A program made the position numbers and the translations under genes. Below, in pieces: positions 16,985 through 24,759 of a DNA stretch of 64,000 bases. How positions within the stretch are numbered: position 1 is the stretch's first letter; every line of letters begins with the position of its first letter. This stretch comes from a bacterium. Its GTDB lineage: Bacteria > 4484-113 > JAFGCY01. The stretch spans positions 53,471-117,470 of the forward strand of contig JAGRNT010000011.1 in the NCBI GenBank assembly GCA_020440605.1, in the 5' to 3' direction. The notes beneath the pieces are model-generated. The model ran no database searches, had not been told where the DNA came from, and worked only from the letters and a program-made list of their open reading frames with translations.

Positions 16985-17542
16985 ATGGAGGACTACAGTC
17001 ACGTCGGGTATCACCGCGGTGACGCCTTTAAATGGGTCGGCATCACCCTGCTCATCTTGGCAGTTGCCGCCGTGCTGATCGCCCTGTTCAGCCGCGTCGG
17101 CATGAAGACCGCGGGAGGCGATACGAATGTTCCGCCGGACTGGCCCCAGCTCGGTTACGTGGTTGACAGTGCGGCAACGGATGTAAGCTTCAGTCCGGAC
17201 ATCCGGACAATCGGCGGGGCGGCGATGAAGGTTGCCGAGCACACGGGCAAGACCGGTGCCCGCCGTGAGGAAACGCTGTGGCAGATCATGTTCAACCATC
17301 CCGATCCACCCGAGCAGCTGCTCAAGGCCACGGACCAGCAGCTCACGGCTGCGGGCTGGAAGTCCCGTGGCGGACGCAGCATGGAACACTTCGCGATGAC
17401 CGGCCTGCTGGACGAAAGCTGGGAGGATCCGAGCGGTGAATACAAGCTGCTGCTGCGCTACTGGAGCAGGCCGCCGGGAAGTTATGGCAATGCCAGCCAG
17501 CCCCAGCACTGGCATGTGATGATCTCGAAGGATCCCTACTAG
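16985..17542 (+). CDS. single-pass membrane protein with extracytoplasmic domain, unknown
   Basis: 185 residues. A short cytoplasmic N-terminus (MEDYSHVGYHRGDAFKW) precedes one hydrophobic helix (about residues 18-36, VGITLLILAVAAVLIALF). A soluble C-terminal domain of about 145 residues follows, with a mixed alpha/beta look (ETLWQIMFNHPDPPEQLLKA ... GEYKLLLRYWSR). I do not recognise it. The start is supported by a leaderless promoter. It is convergent with the DinB-like gene 9 bp further on. The tandem proteins at 53.9 and 54.4 kb have a comparable architecture but no clear sequence match. Confidence 0.7.
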   Translation: MEDYSHVGYHRGDAFKWVGITLLILAVAAVLIALFSRVGMKTAGGDTNVPPDWPQLGYVVDSAATDVSFSPDIRTIGGAAMKVAEHTGKTGARREETLWQIMFNHPDPPEQLLKATDQQLTAAGWKSRGGRSMEHFAMTGLLDESWEDPSGEYKLLLRYWSRPPGSYGNASQPQHWHVMISKDPY

Positions 17543-17551
17543 GCTCCAGCC

Positions 17552-18049
17552 TCAGCGGTGGCTGCGGCCCTTCATCGGCAGGTCGGTCTCCGGAGCTGGA
17601 TGTCCCAGCAGCCGGCACATCGCACTGGCCTGGCCCTTGTGGTGGTATGCATGCGTCACCACGTGCATCAGCACGAAGGCCGGCACCAGCTTGGGACCCT
17701 TCTCACCGCCGCAGCGCAGCACGTGTTTCTCATTGAGTTCCTTGCGGCTGGCGCGCTCAAGGTATGACTGCGTGCGCTGGGCAACTTCCTTGCGCCATTC
17801 GTCCAGGGCGCGGATGTCCGCAAAATCCTCCGCCTTGCTGCCGCCCCGGCTCATCAGGCTCACGCCACCCATCCACCAGTCTTCCACGTCCACGATGTGG
17901 AACAGCTGGGCATGCAGGTCCGGGAAGCCGAAGCCGTCCAGTTCCCGCCGTGCCAGTTCATTGTCAAGCTTGCGGCAGTGCCGGAACAGCTTCGCCAGGC
18001 TGCGATGGCAGCGCACGTGCAGGTCTATCAGTGAGTCGGGTGTGTGCAT
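17552..18049 (-). CDS. DinB/YfiT-like protein 1
   Basis: 165 residues of the DinB/YfiT four-helix family, metal-binding proteins often acting as thiol-dependent S-transferases or of unknown role. Three metal-ligand histidines are placed as expected: LHVRCHRSLAKLF near the N-terminus, HAQLFHIVDVEDWWMGG in helix 2 and HVVTHAYHHKGQASAMCRLL near the C-terminus. The ATG at 18049 lies 5 bp behind the stop of the next DinB-like gene, so the pair is almost certainly one transcript. Tandem DinB paralogues at 18.05 and 19.65 kb share the HxxHxxH-G-Q-A-MCR-L-GHP ending. Confidence 0.88.
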   Translation of the reverse strand: MHTPDSLIDLHVRCHRSLAKLFRHCRKLDNELARRELDGFGFPDLHAQLFHIVDVEDWWMGGVSLMSRGGSKAEDFADIRALDEWRKEVAQRTQSYLERASRKELNEKHVLRCGGEKGPKLVPAFVLMHVVTHAYHHKGQASAMCRLLGHPAPETDLPMKGRSHR

Positions 18050-18053
18050 CTTG

Positions 18054-18572
18054 TCAGTCCAGGGCCGGGTCCGGCCCGAGCGGGAAGTCCAGCCCCTGCG
18101 GCACGGGATGTCCGTGCAGCCGGCACATCGCGGCGATCTGCCCACGGTGCTGGAAGTTGTGCGTGATGATCCGCATCATCACGTGGCGGGGCTGCAGTTC
18201 GCGTTCCTTCCCGGGCCAGGCCATGAACAGCGCCGGAGTTGCCAGCCAGTCAGTGCTGGCCTGCTGCAGCATCGCCACGGTCGCTGCCGCCACCTCGCTG
18301 CGCCAGCCCAGCAGGCCCTCGATCGTCATCTGGTCGCGCTCATCCTCGGAGGCATCAAATTCCTCATGCCGGTACTCACCGCGGATCACGCTCGACCAGT
18401 ACTGCTCGGCACCGATCACATGGTTGAACTGCTGCTGCAGGCTGGGGATCCCGAAGCCCTCCAGCGGCTGCAGGAACTGCTCAGTTGTCAGCGCGCGGCA
18501 GTGCTCAAGGTAGGTGATGAGCCCCTCATGCGTCCTGTTGTGGAAATCAATCAGATCCGTTTTCAAACACAT
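18054..18572 (-). CDS. DinB/YfiT-like protein 2
   Basis: About 172 residues. Metal ligands: FHNRTHEGLITYL, QQQFNHVIGAEQYW and IITHNFQHRGQIAAMCRLHG. The ATG at 18572 has GGAGG only 1 nt in front; a TTG two codons later (18566) has the same GGAGG at an ideal 7 nt, so the TTG may be the true start. The frame continues upstream into a Leu-rich stretch, but that is translated from AGAAGCAGAA-type repeats (18597-18657) and is not part of the protein. It lies first in a two-gene unit with DinB-like protein 1. Confidence 0.87.
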   Translation of the reverse strand: MCLKTDLIDFHNRTHEGLITYLEHCRALTTEQFLQPLEGFGIPSLQQQFNHVIGAEQYWSSVIRGEYRHEEFDASEDERDQMTIEGLLGWRSEVAAATVAMLQQASTDWLATPALFMAWPGKERELQPRHVMMRIITHNFQHRGQIAAMCRLHGHPVPQGLDFPLGPDPALD

Positions 18573-18596
18573 GCCTCCAAAGATAGCAGAGCGCTG

Positions 18597-18800
18597 AAGG
18601 AGAACCAGAATGAGAAGCAGAAACAGTATGAGAAGCAGAATCAGCAGAAGAAGTTTGCAGGGATCACGTTGCCAGATTGTGGCAGCTGATGTCAACTGAA
18701 AAGGCTGATCCTGATCCCTATCACTCCTCTCATTCTCACTCTGCTTCTCATCCTCATTCTGTTTCTGTTTCTCATCCTGCTTCTGCTTCTTCTTTCAGCA
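18597..18800. repeat. oppositely oriented AGAAGCAGAATG / TTCTCATTCTGC degenerate arrays
   Basis: Between 18597 and 18657 the top strand repeats variants of AGAAGCAGAA and TGAGAAGCAG. Between 18722 and 18797 it reads the complementary type (CTCATTCTCACTCTGCTTCT and further 6-bp variants). The two arrays are therefore inverted with respect to each other and could pair over long imperfect stretches. Related pyrimidine runs lie at about 24.94-24.99 and 45.96-46.01 kb. Confidence 0.75.
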
Positions 18801-18809
18801 CCCTAATTG

Positions 18810-19109
18810 TCAGGCTTCCATCACCTTCAGCACCTCGCGCCTGCCGGTCTTCCAGAGGCTCGTGTAGGCCTTCATCTCCTCGGCCAGCTCGGGGGAGAGG
18901 CCGAGCTCGCCGCGGGCGTACTCCTCCATCGTCTGCTCATACTCCGCAAGCGAGGCATGCGTGCTCTCCAGCACGACGGTGTTGAACTCGGACACGAAGT
19001 CCGTCAGCACCCGGTAGTTGCCCTTGCCGGCGAACACGCGGCAGAACAGCTTGGCAAGTTTGGTGGCATTGCCCGGCTTGGCAATGAAGGTGTTTCGTAC
19101 TACGTACAT
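18810..19109 (-). CDS. dimeric alpha/beta-barrel protein (antibiotic-monooxygenase-like)
   Basis: 99 residues from the ATG at 19109, which has AGGAG 7 nt upstream. It starts with YVVRNTFIAKPGNATKLAKL, the beta-strand-helix opening of ABM/NIPSNAP-like dimeric ferredoxin-fold proteins, continues with a second strand (YRVLTDFVSEFNTVVLEST), then helices and a C-terminal LWKTGRREVLKVME. Such small proteins act as monooxygenases, isomerases or have unknown roles. The family is inferred from pattern and length only. It sits between two DinB-like loci. Confidence 0.65.
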   Translation of the reverse strand: MYVVRNTFIAKPGNATKLAKLFCRVFAGKGNYRVLTDFVSEFNTVVLESTHASLAEYEQTMEEYARGELGLSPELAEEMKAYTSLWKTGRREVLKVMEA

Positions 19110-19647
19110 CGTAGAGCTCCTGTGAGAATGTGTCTCACGGGGATGATACACCTCCAGGGCGCATTGCCAAACGCCTTGATGCTCCTCCGCCTGGGACACA
19201 TGGGGACATCACATTAGCCGCAGCCGTCGAAGATTGCGTGAAGCCCCTGCGTCATCTGCGTGAAGGCGGGGAAGCAGTTTGGCAATAGTGCTGATAGTTT
19301 GGGTAGTTTCAATAGTATTAACAGTGAAAAGACACGAGGCCTGTTGGTTTCACCGAAACATCCATCCATCACGAATGGAATCGTTGCCAGTTATCGATCG
19401 AACCACATGTTCTCAATTCAACCTCAGCGCCTTCTACTATTCAGACTATCAAAACTATCCAAACTACCCAGACCAGGGGAAAGTCTGGCAATAGTGCTGA
19501 TAGTTTGGGTAGTTTAAATAGTGTCAATAGTGAAGAGAGAAAACGCCTATGGATGGAACAGTTGCCAATTCTCGATGGAACCACGCGTTTTCAACTGAGC
19601 CTCAGTGCCTTCTACTATTCAGACTATCAAAACTGTTCAGACTACTC
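19110..19647. other. 538-bp gene-free stretch dominated by a tandem repeat
   Basis: After the promoter region of the leftward gene, most of this stretch is the two-unit repeat described at 19275-19654. No ORF within it shows coding character: the candidate frames are translated repeats rich in Ser, Asn and Tyr. Confidence 0.6.
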
Positions 19648-19654
19648 CTACTGC
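19275..19654. repeat. tandem ~200/170-bp repeat with inverted heptanucleotide ends
   Basis: Two units (about 19275-19475 and 19482-19654) share GGCAATAGTGCTGATAGTTT-GGGTAGTTT at the left and TTCTACTATTCAGACTATCA-AAACT at the right, with a diverged centre (GGAAC/GGAAT...TTGCCA...TCGAT). Left and right ends are roughly reverse complements (GATAGTTTGGGTAGTTT against AAACTATCCAAACTACC), so each unit resembles a miniature inverted-repeat element. A fragment of the left end recurs near 29803-29820. The right end of unit 2 touches the 3-prime end of the next gene. Confidence 0.8.
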
Positions 19655-20166
19655 CTTTCCTCGCCCTCACCGATCTGCAGCCCGATCCAGACCATGTCCG
19701 TCATCGGTGCGGGATGCCCGAGCTGGCGGCACATCGCGGCGATCTGACCCTTGTGGTGGTAGGCATGCGTCATCAGATGCAGCAGCATCTCGGCGGGGAC
19801 CCCGCTGTTGAACCAGCCGTTGTCATTCACCTCACGCTCGCTGTTCAGGGCCTCATCGCTTTCGCTTTCCAGCCAGCGCCGGGTGGCGGCTGCCACTTCC
19901 AGGCGGTAGGCCTCCAGCTCCGGCGGTTTCTGCAGGTCCTCGGCATGCTCCCAGTCGTGGTCTAGCCCGCCGCCCTGGATGGCCTTGACCCAGAAGGCCT
20001 CGACATCCAGCATGTGGCAGAGCTGGGCCCGCACGGAAGGAGCGGCGAAGCCCTCCAGCTGCTGGCGGAACTTCTCCTGCGGCAGCGTGAGCACATGCTC
20101 CATCATCCGCCCCAGGCCCTCATGCGCCAGTTCGTGGTAACGCAACAGGTCTTGTGATGTAAACAT
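19648..20166 (-). CDS. DinB/YfiT-like protein 3
   Basis: 172 residues. Metal ligands appear in RYHELAHEGLGRMMEHVL, RAQLCHMLDVEAFW and LMTHAYHHKGQIAAMCRQLG, followed by the conserved GHPAP. The ATG at 20166 is set 6 nt behind TATACT (20173-20178, minus strand) with no Shine-Dalgarno, so the message is probably leaderless; longer in-frame extensions are repeat-derived. It is separated from the DinB pair at 17.5-18.6 kb by the monooxygenase-like gene and the tandem repeat. The tail (WIGLQIGEGEERQ) differs from the other two copies. Confidence 0.88.
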   Translation of the reverse strand: MFTSQDLLRYHELAHEGLGRMMEHVLTLPQEKFRQQLEGFAAPSVRAQLCHMLDVEAFWVKAIQGGGLDHDWEHAEDLQKPPELEAYRLEVAAATRRWLESESDEALNSEREVNDNGWFNSGVPAEMLLHLMTHAYHHKGQIAAMCRQLGHPAPMTDMVWIGLQIGEGEERQ

Positions 20167-20172
20167 GTGTTT

Positions 20173-20178
20173 AGTATA
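20173..20178 (-). promoter_or_regulatory. TATACT box, leaderless start of DinB-like 3
   Basis: Reading on the minus strand, TATACT is followed by aaacac and the ATG (spacing 6). Confidence 0.6.
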
Positions 20179-20182
20179 GCAT

Positions 20183-20280
20183 GGGAGTCCCGGAGCAAAC
20201 GGAGGTCTGGCGCAAGCCAGGCGCGGTACTGCGGCGCAAGCCGCACAAACAGCAATGAGCAAACAGCTAGGTGCAATGAA
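20183..20280. repeat. variable-stem hairpins with GCAA loops
   Basis: Successive units include TCTGGC-gcaa-GCCAGG and TGCGGC-gcaa-GCCGCA, preceded by a degenerate CCGGAGCAAACGGAGG. A short GCAATGAGCAAACA run (about 20252-20290) follows. No gene is visible. Confidence 0.65.
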
Positions 20281-20348
20281 GAGTGAGCAATGAGTTCGGA
20301 GCTGTGTTGCTCAGCTGTGATGCATGAGTGTCATTGCTGCTGGGAGCG

Positions 20349-20588
20349 TCACGCGGTTTGCTTTCGGCTGGCATTGAGAATCGTATAGCCGATCACTGCT
20401 CCGTCAGCATCGTAGCGAGTGATGATGCCATCATCATTCATGACACTGTCGTCAGCCTCACGAGCCTGGCCGATACTGACATACAGGACATCAGCCTCCC
20501 GGTCATAGGAGAACTGCAGCAGCTCGGCATTCTCCTCTATCAGCAGAGGCAGCACGTTCGCGAAACTTCTCAGGTCTGGGACGGCCAT
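20349..20588 (-). CDS. DUF2283 protein
   Basis: 79 residues with the DUF2283 pattern: FSYDREADVLYVSIGQAREA, then D-x-V and DGIITRYDADGAVIGYTIL. These are small beta-rich proteins of unknown function, often found near toxin-antitoxin-like genes. Its start overlaps the end of the upstream gene by 19 bases, so the two are translationally coupled. Confidence 0.85.
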   Translation of the reverse strand: MAVPDLRSFANVLPLLIEENAELLQFSYDREADVLYVSIGQAREADDSVMNDDGIITRYDADGAVIGYTILNASRKQTA

Positions 20589-20878
20589 ACTGTTTCCATA
20601 TTCCTGAATTGCGACAGTCGACGCGTCACATAGGCTGTCACAATGAATCCATCAAGGGATTCTTCTATGTATACCACAACAAGCTGCTTATCATCCTGGA
20701 AATCAGCGAGTGCCAACAGTTCCTGATTGCGGCCACGATACACGATTCTCGGAGCTTCCACGCAGGCCAGGATGCGCTCACGGTGTTCGGCCAGTTCCGG
20801 GTGGCGCTTGCATATGTGTTGCCAGCGTTCTTCGCCAAGCCGGATCTGCATGCCTCCCACACCTGCAACGGAGTTCAT
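20570..20878 (-). CDS. possible RelE/BECR-fold nuclease-like protein paired with DUF2283
   Basis: 102 residues; an internal ATG at 20851 is an alternative start. The sequence has RWQHICKRHPELAEHRERIL (an H-x-x-x-RHPE motif), then VYRGRNQELLALADFQDDKQ, LVVVYIEESLDGFIVTAYVT and a C-terminal RR. The order of helix, antiparallel strands and late Thr/Arg is reminiscent of RNase-fold toxins (RelE/BECR type), but I cannot assign the family firmly. The overlapping downstream DUF2283 gene would then be the candidate partner. Third positions are less GC-rich than in housekeeping genes. Confidence 0.55.
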   Translation of the reverse strand: MNSVAGVGGMQIRLGEERWQHICKRHPELAEHRERILACVEAPRIVYRGRNQELLALADFQDDKQLVVVYIEESLDGFIVTAYVTRRLSQFRNMETVWPSQT

Positions 20879-21003
20879 GCCGCCAGATTAACATGGGTGG
20901 CCGTGACCTGAATCAATCAGTATGGCTGCGAAGCGTTCAGCGGATAGTCCAGGAAGGCATAGGCCTCTCGAACTCTTGATAACGCGAATCTCAGGAGTGG
21001 CAA

Positions 21004-21348
21004 CTACTCCACGAGAAAATATTCCGAGATTCTTCTGACAATCCGCTCTGCGCTGTCCTCCTCAAAATCTAGAAGGTCCCTGATGTATGTTTCCACTTGC
21101 GGCTCGTTGAAGCTACGGGCGAGAATGAAACCATGGCAAGTGCAGATCGTACTGTTGTCCTCTTTCAGGCAGTTGTTCCTCATCCAGTTCTCGGATACGA
21201 CTTCAGCGCGGCACTGTAAATCCTCCATTCCAGGAATGCGCACATAGAAAAACAGTGGAACCCAGAACTCATCTGAAGATATGTTGAATCTGGAAACATC
21301 ACCATCAACTAGTGACCCTCTGTCAACGATGACCAATTCTGGTTTCAT
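21004..21348 (-). CDS. hypothetical protein, unknown
   Basis: 114 residues from the ATG at 21348, which has GGAG 10 nt upstream; the frame extends 7 codons further. It contains four cysteines, including ICTCHGFILARSF, and acidic C-terminal helices (RDLLDFEEDSAERIVRRISE). No signal peptide or membrane segment. I do not recognise it. Base composition is lower in GC than that of flanking housekeeping genes, like the ankyrin gene next to it. Confidence 0.6.
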   Translation of the reverse strand: MKPELVIVDRGSLVDGDVSRFNISSDEFWVPLFFYVRIPGMEDLQCRAEVVSENWMRNNCLKEDNSTICTCHGFILARSFNEPQVETYIRDLLDFEEDSAERIVRRISEYFLVE

Positions 21349-21410
21349 TTGTTTCACGCTCCAATTCAAGGATTGCCGTGTCGCCCAAAGGTGGAGTACG
21401 TAGCAGGACC

Positions 21411-21429
21411 GGCGTCGCCCGGCGACGCC
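21411..21429. repeat. GGCGTCGCC/GGCGACGCC hairpin
   Basis: A perfect 9-bp stem (GGCGTCGCC-C-GGCGACGCC) in the 270-bp spacer between two leftward genes. The same family appears as GGCGCC-type dyads near 53.43, 53.78, 62.11 and 62.43 kb. Nothing else is visible in the spacer apart from pyrimidine-rich sequence. Confidence 0.6.
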
Positions 21430-21618
21430 AGCACGCGTGCAGTGGCAACAGGGCAGGGCGCTTCGCGAGGCAGATACGCCTTACTTCCACTACACCCTAC
21501 AATCCAGCTCCTATATCCTCAAAGGCCGCCGGCCTGTTCGCCATTCCCGCCCGTGGATTTCGCCTGCGGCTCAATCCCCACCCGGGATGTCCGGCGGCAT
21601 TGATTTATCCAGCACCTG

Positions 21619-22368
21619 CTACATGTTTGCATCGAGTGCTTCAAGAAACTCAATTATGTTGCTTGCATTCCGTTCTCTTGCCAGATCAAGAGCTGTCCTG
21701 CCTTCACTGCTTGTCGCTCCCTTGTCAGCATCATTTGCTATCAGGAACGCTACCAGTTCCAGACATTCTGCTTCAACGGCAAAATGTAGAGGCGTGTATT
21801 CAACGTCGGGACCAGGCCAGTCTTCGCAGACTGCATTCACATCTGCACCGGCTTGAACCAGGATGCGTGCTGTCTCAACATACCTGGCAATTTCGGCCGG
21901 CGATCCTACTTCATCGTCATAATCCCATGCCGGGCAATCAGCTCCGCATCTCATCATGCAGGCTTCATGGAGTGCCGTTGTGCTTGACATCCAGTTTGTA
22001 TCGACTGGAACTCCATGCTGTAGAAGAATTGAAACGATATCCGCGTAGCCGTTGAATGCCGAATTGGCAAGAGCGTTCCACTTTCCCCAGCCGCTTTCAT
22101 CATGGCAGGCAGGTACTGCCCCACAGCCGAGCAATTCCTCGACCGCTTCAACATTGTGATAATAAACTGCAACGGATATGAGTGGATTTTCATCCATTGA
22201 GCCAAGGTTTGGATCTCCACCCTTGGAAAGATAAAGTCGCAGAAATTCTAGGTTTCCCTTGACAATCGACTCAGCCAGCCAATCAAACTTTCTTTGCGCA
22301 GGCGTCTTCAATTGAGTTGCCACTGATTGAAGCCATCGACGAAACTGTAGATATGCATGTTTCCACAT
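21619..22368 (-). CDS. ankyrin-repeat protein
   Basis: 249 residues. Ankyrin repeats can be read at about 35-66 (NLEFLRLYLSKGGDPN), 68-98 (AVEELLGCGAVPA), 100-132 (ALANSAFNGYADIVSILLQH), a split repeat around TALHEACMM...ETARILVQAGADVN, then YTPLHFAVEAECLELVAFLI and RTALDLARERNASNIIEFLE. There is no signal peptide, so it is probably cytosolic and acts through protein-protein contacts. The ATG at 22368 was chosen over an upstream in-frame TTG because AGGGG lies upstream. Composition is lower in GC than in neighbouring metabolic genes. Confidence 0.88.
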   Translation of the reverse strand: MWKHAYLQFRRWLQSVATQLKTPAQRKFDWLAESIVKGNLEFLRLYLSKGGDPNLGSMDENPLISVAVYYHNVEAVEELLGCGAVPACHDESGWGKWNALANSAFNGYADIVSILLQHGVPVDTNWMSSTTALHEACMMRCGADCPAWDYDDEVGSPAEIARYVETARILVQAGADVNAVCEDWPGPDVEYTPLHFAVEAECLELVAFLIANDADKGATSSEGRTALDLARERNASNIIEFLEALDANM

Positions 22369-22418
22369 CTTCAATCTTCATCCCCTGATCCCCGGTCCCC
22401 GATACCAGGTCCCTGACC

Positions 22419-24026
22419 CTACATCCTCACCACGCCGAACTTCATCTCATCCATCGGGGCATGCAGCGAGGCTGCGATACCAAGTGCCAGCATCCTGCGG
22501 GTATCACGCAGCCTGATGATGCCGTCATCCCACAGCCGTGCCGTGGAGTAGTAGGGGTTGCCCTCGCGCTCATAGGTGTCCAGCACCGGTTGCTTGAAGT
22601 TCTGTTCCTGCTCAGGCGTCATCAGCGCTTCGCCGCGTCGTGCATTCTGCTCCTGCTTGACCTGCGCCAGCACGCCGGCGGCCTGTTCGCCACCCATCAC
22701 CGAGATGCGGCTATTGGGCCACATCCACAGCATGCGCGGCCCGTAGGCCCGTCCGCACATCCCGTAGTTGCCGGCGCCGTAGCTGCCGCCGATCACCACC
22801 GTGAACTTCGGCACCTGCGCATTGGCAACGGCGTGCACCATCTTCGCTCCGTCACGCGCGATCCCGCCATGCTCTGCGGCCCGGCCCACCATGTAGCCGG
22901 TGATGTTCTGCAGGAAGATCAGTGGGACCTTCCTCATGCAGCACATCTCGATGAAGTGCGTGGCCTTCAGCGCGCTTTCCGAGAACAGGATGCCCTGGTT
23001 GGCAAGGATCCCCACGTTCCAGCCCTCGATGCGCGCAAAGCCAGTGATCAGCGTGTCGCCATATTCGCGCTTGAACTCGTGGAAGCGGCTGCCATCCACG
23101 ATGCGCGCCAGCACTTCCTTCACATCATACGGCTTCTTCAGGTCCACCGGCACGATGCCGTACAGCTCCTCCGGGTCATGGCGCGGTTCCTCGGCGGCGA
23201 TGCGTGAGAGTGGCACCGGGTCCGGACGGTTGAGGTTGGCAACGATCTCTCGCAGGATGCGGATTGCCTGCGGGTCGTCATCCGCCAGCCTGTCCGCCAC
23301 GCCGCTGATGCGGGTATGCACTTCGCCACCGCCCAGCTCGAGCGCTGAGATCTCCTCACCGGTGGCAGCCTTCACGAGTGGCGGCCCGGCGAGGAAGATC
23401 GTGCCGTTTTTCGTGATCACCGCCTCGTCCGACATCGCGGGTACGTAGGCTCCGCCGGCGGTGCAACTGCCGAGCACCGCGCTGATCTGCGGGATGTTGC
23501 GCGCACTGAGCTGCGCCTGGTTGTAGAAGATCCGTCCGAAGTCGTCCACATCGGGGAAGACCTCGCTCTGCAGTGGTAAAAACGCCCCGCCGCTGTCAAC
23601 GAGGTACACGCAGGGCAGGTGATTCTCCAGCGCCACCTGCTGGGCGCGCAGGTGCTTCTTCACTGTCATCGGGTGGTAGGTGCCGCCCTTGACCGTGGCA
23701 TCGTTGGCAACCACCACGCAGGTCACGCCGGAGATCACGCCGATCCCGGTCACGATCCCCGCGCCCGGCAGCCAGGTGTCGTACATCTCCCAGCCGGCCA
23801 GCGTGGACAGTTCCATCCATGCCGTACCGGGGTCCAAGAGCAGCGCCAGGCGTTCGCGCACGAACAGTTTGCCCTGGCTTTCATGGCGCTGGCGGTACTT
23901 CTCGCCGCCGCCCTGCTTGACCTTTGCTATGCGCTCATCGAGCTGGCGCTCCAGCGCAAGCTGGGCCTCGCGGTTGGCCTTGTACTCATCCGAGTTGGTG
24001 TTGACCCTCGTGGACAGCAGTTCCAT
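22419..24026 (-). CDS. acyl-CoA carboxylase carboxyltransferase (beta) subunit, MccB-like
   Basis: 535 residues. Biotin-dependent carboxyltransferase that moves CO2 from carboxybiotin to an acyl-CoA. Typical elements: [46 protein letters not shown] (the methylcrotonyl-CoA-type SGGA...LP motif), [16 protein letters not shown], then [20 protein letters not shown] and [16 protein letters not shown]. The ending ([20 protein letters not shown]) is characteristic of MCC/geranyl-CoA type rather than PCC. The ATG at 24026 has a TACAAT box 6 nt upstream; the frame upstream is repeat sequence. No biotin-carboxylase subunit is adjacent, so its partner must be elsewhere. Confidence 0.93.
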   Translation of the reverse strand: MELLSTRVNTNSDEYKANREAQLALERQLDERIAKVKQGGGEKYRQRHESQGKLFVRERLALLLDPGTAWMELSTLAGWEMYDTWLPGAGIVTGIGVISGVTCVVVANDATVKGGTYHPMTVKKHLRAQQVALENHLPCVYLVDSGGAFLPLQSEVFPDVDDFGRIFYNQAQLSARNIPQISAVLGSCTAGGAYVPAMSDEAVITKNGTIFLAGPPLVKAATGEEISALELGGGEVHTRISGVADRLADDDPQAIRILREIVANLNRPDPVPLSRIAAEEPRHDPEELYGIVPVDLKKPYDVKEVLARIVDGSRFHEFKREYGDTLITGFARIEGWNVGILANQGILFSESALKATHFIEMCCMRKVPLIFLQNITGYMVGRAAEHGGIARDGAKMVHAVANAQVPKFTVVIGGSYGAGNYGMCGRAYGPRMLWMWPNSRISVMGGEQAAGVLAQVKQEQNARRGEALMTPEQEQNFKQPVLDTYEREGNPYYSTARLWDDGIIRLRDTRRMLALGIAASLHAPMDEMKFGVVRM

Positions 24027-24032
24027 GGGGAT

Positions 24033-24038
24033 ATTGTA
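24033..24038 (-). promoter_or_regulatory. TACAAT box, leaderless start of carboxylase gene
   Basis: On the minus strand TACAAT is followed by atcccc and ATG (spacing 6). No Shine-Dalgarno lies between. Confidence 0.6.
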
Positions 24039-24046
24039 TTCGGAGG

Positions 24047-24250
24047 TCTGGCGCGGAGGCCCGGAGCCATCCGGGATAGGGAGGCCCGGAGCGATCCGGG
24101 CAATGGGAGGTGGAAGCTTGCTTCCACAACGGGGAAGTAGGCAAAGGCAAAAGGCATAAGGCAAAAGGCAGGGTGGGGCATGGGGCAGGGGAGTGCGAGC
24201 ATTCAGCTCGCCGGAGTGCGGGCAGCCCGCCCGCCCGCATTGATGCCAAC
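24047..24250. repeat. hairpin repeats and GGCAAAAGGCATAAG heptanucleotide array
   Basis: Contains GGAGGCCCGGAGCGATCCGGGC-type units, GTGGAAG-cttg-CTTCCAC (about 24111-24128), a 7-bp periodic run AAGGCAAAGGCAAAAGGCAT and so on (24137-24172), GCGAGC-ATTCA-GCTCGC and CGGGC-AGC-CCGCCCG stems. No gene is visible. Confidence 0.75.
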
Positions 24251-24252
24251 CA

Positions 24253-24320
24253 CCACCGGAGTGTTGGTCTCCAGACCAACATGGCCCTGTAGCTCTAAGA
24301 GCTACAATCCGCCTCCTGCA
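24253..24320. repeat. 68-bp direct repeat, copy 1
   Basis: Holds two hairpins, TGTTGGTCT-cc-AGACCAACA and TGTAGCTCT-a-AGAGCTACA. A nearly identical copy in the same orientation lies at 24816-24882, just beyond the other end of the enclosed membrane-protein gene. The stop codon and last four codons of that gene lie inside this copy. Confidence 0.85.
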
Positions 24321-24759
24321 CAGCTTCGTATACGTTTACCTGATCGCTATCCCAGAAAGCCAGTACTGCGATCAGTGACAGTATCAGCCCGTTCAGCATA
24401 GTCATGGAAAGCCCCGGCGTTGTGGGAAAACCGCCTGTGAACAGTATGAAAACGTAGTAGATCACGACAGAAACCATGAGTGCCTGGCTGACCTGCAATC
24501 CGGGACTGACCCACTGCCGCCAGAGCAGTATGGCAAGCATGATGTACAGCGGGAAGTTGGCAAGTACCAGTTCAGCCGGCTTGCTGTCCACCCTTACGTT
24601 CCAGGGCCCGTAGTCAAAGTGGCTGTAGGAGCTGACGGCATACAGCTCCGCCAGCCGTGGCAGCATCGGCAGCGCAATCGCCCAGCCGAGTATGCTGGCA
24701 AAGGCCACCCGCTGGAGTGAGAAGCACCACACCATATTGCTGGGATCATTCCGATACAT
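24295..24759 (-). CDS. four-helix membrane protein, unknown
   Basis: 154 residues with about four hydrophobic segments ([60 protein letters not shown]). I do not recognise a family. The C-terminus (EADCSS and stop) is encoded by the 68-bp repeat that flanks the gene on both sides, so the natural end may once have been different. The whole gene lies between direct repeats about 560 bp apart, which could allow excision by recombination. Confidence 0.7.
   Translation of the reverse strand: MYRNDPSNMVWCFSLQRVAFASILGWAIALPMLPRLAELYAVSSYSHFDYGPWNVRVDSKPAELVLANFPLYIMLAILLWRQWVSPGLQVSQALMVSVVIYYVFILFTGGFPTTPGLSMTMLNGLILSLIAVLAFWDSDQVNVYEAVQEADCSS

Noticed and set aside
18575..18695. Leu/Ile-rich N-terminal extension of DinB-like protein 2 read as a membrane helix
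   Set aside because: Translation of AGAAGCAG-type repeats; absent from the other DinB copies and upstream of the GGAGG site.
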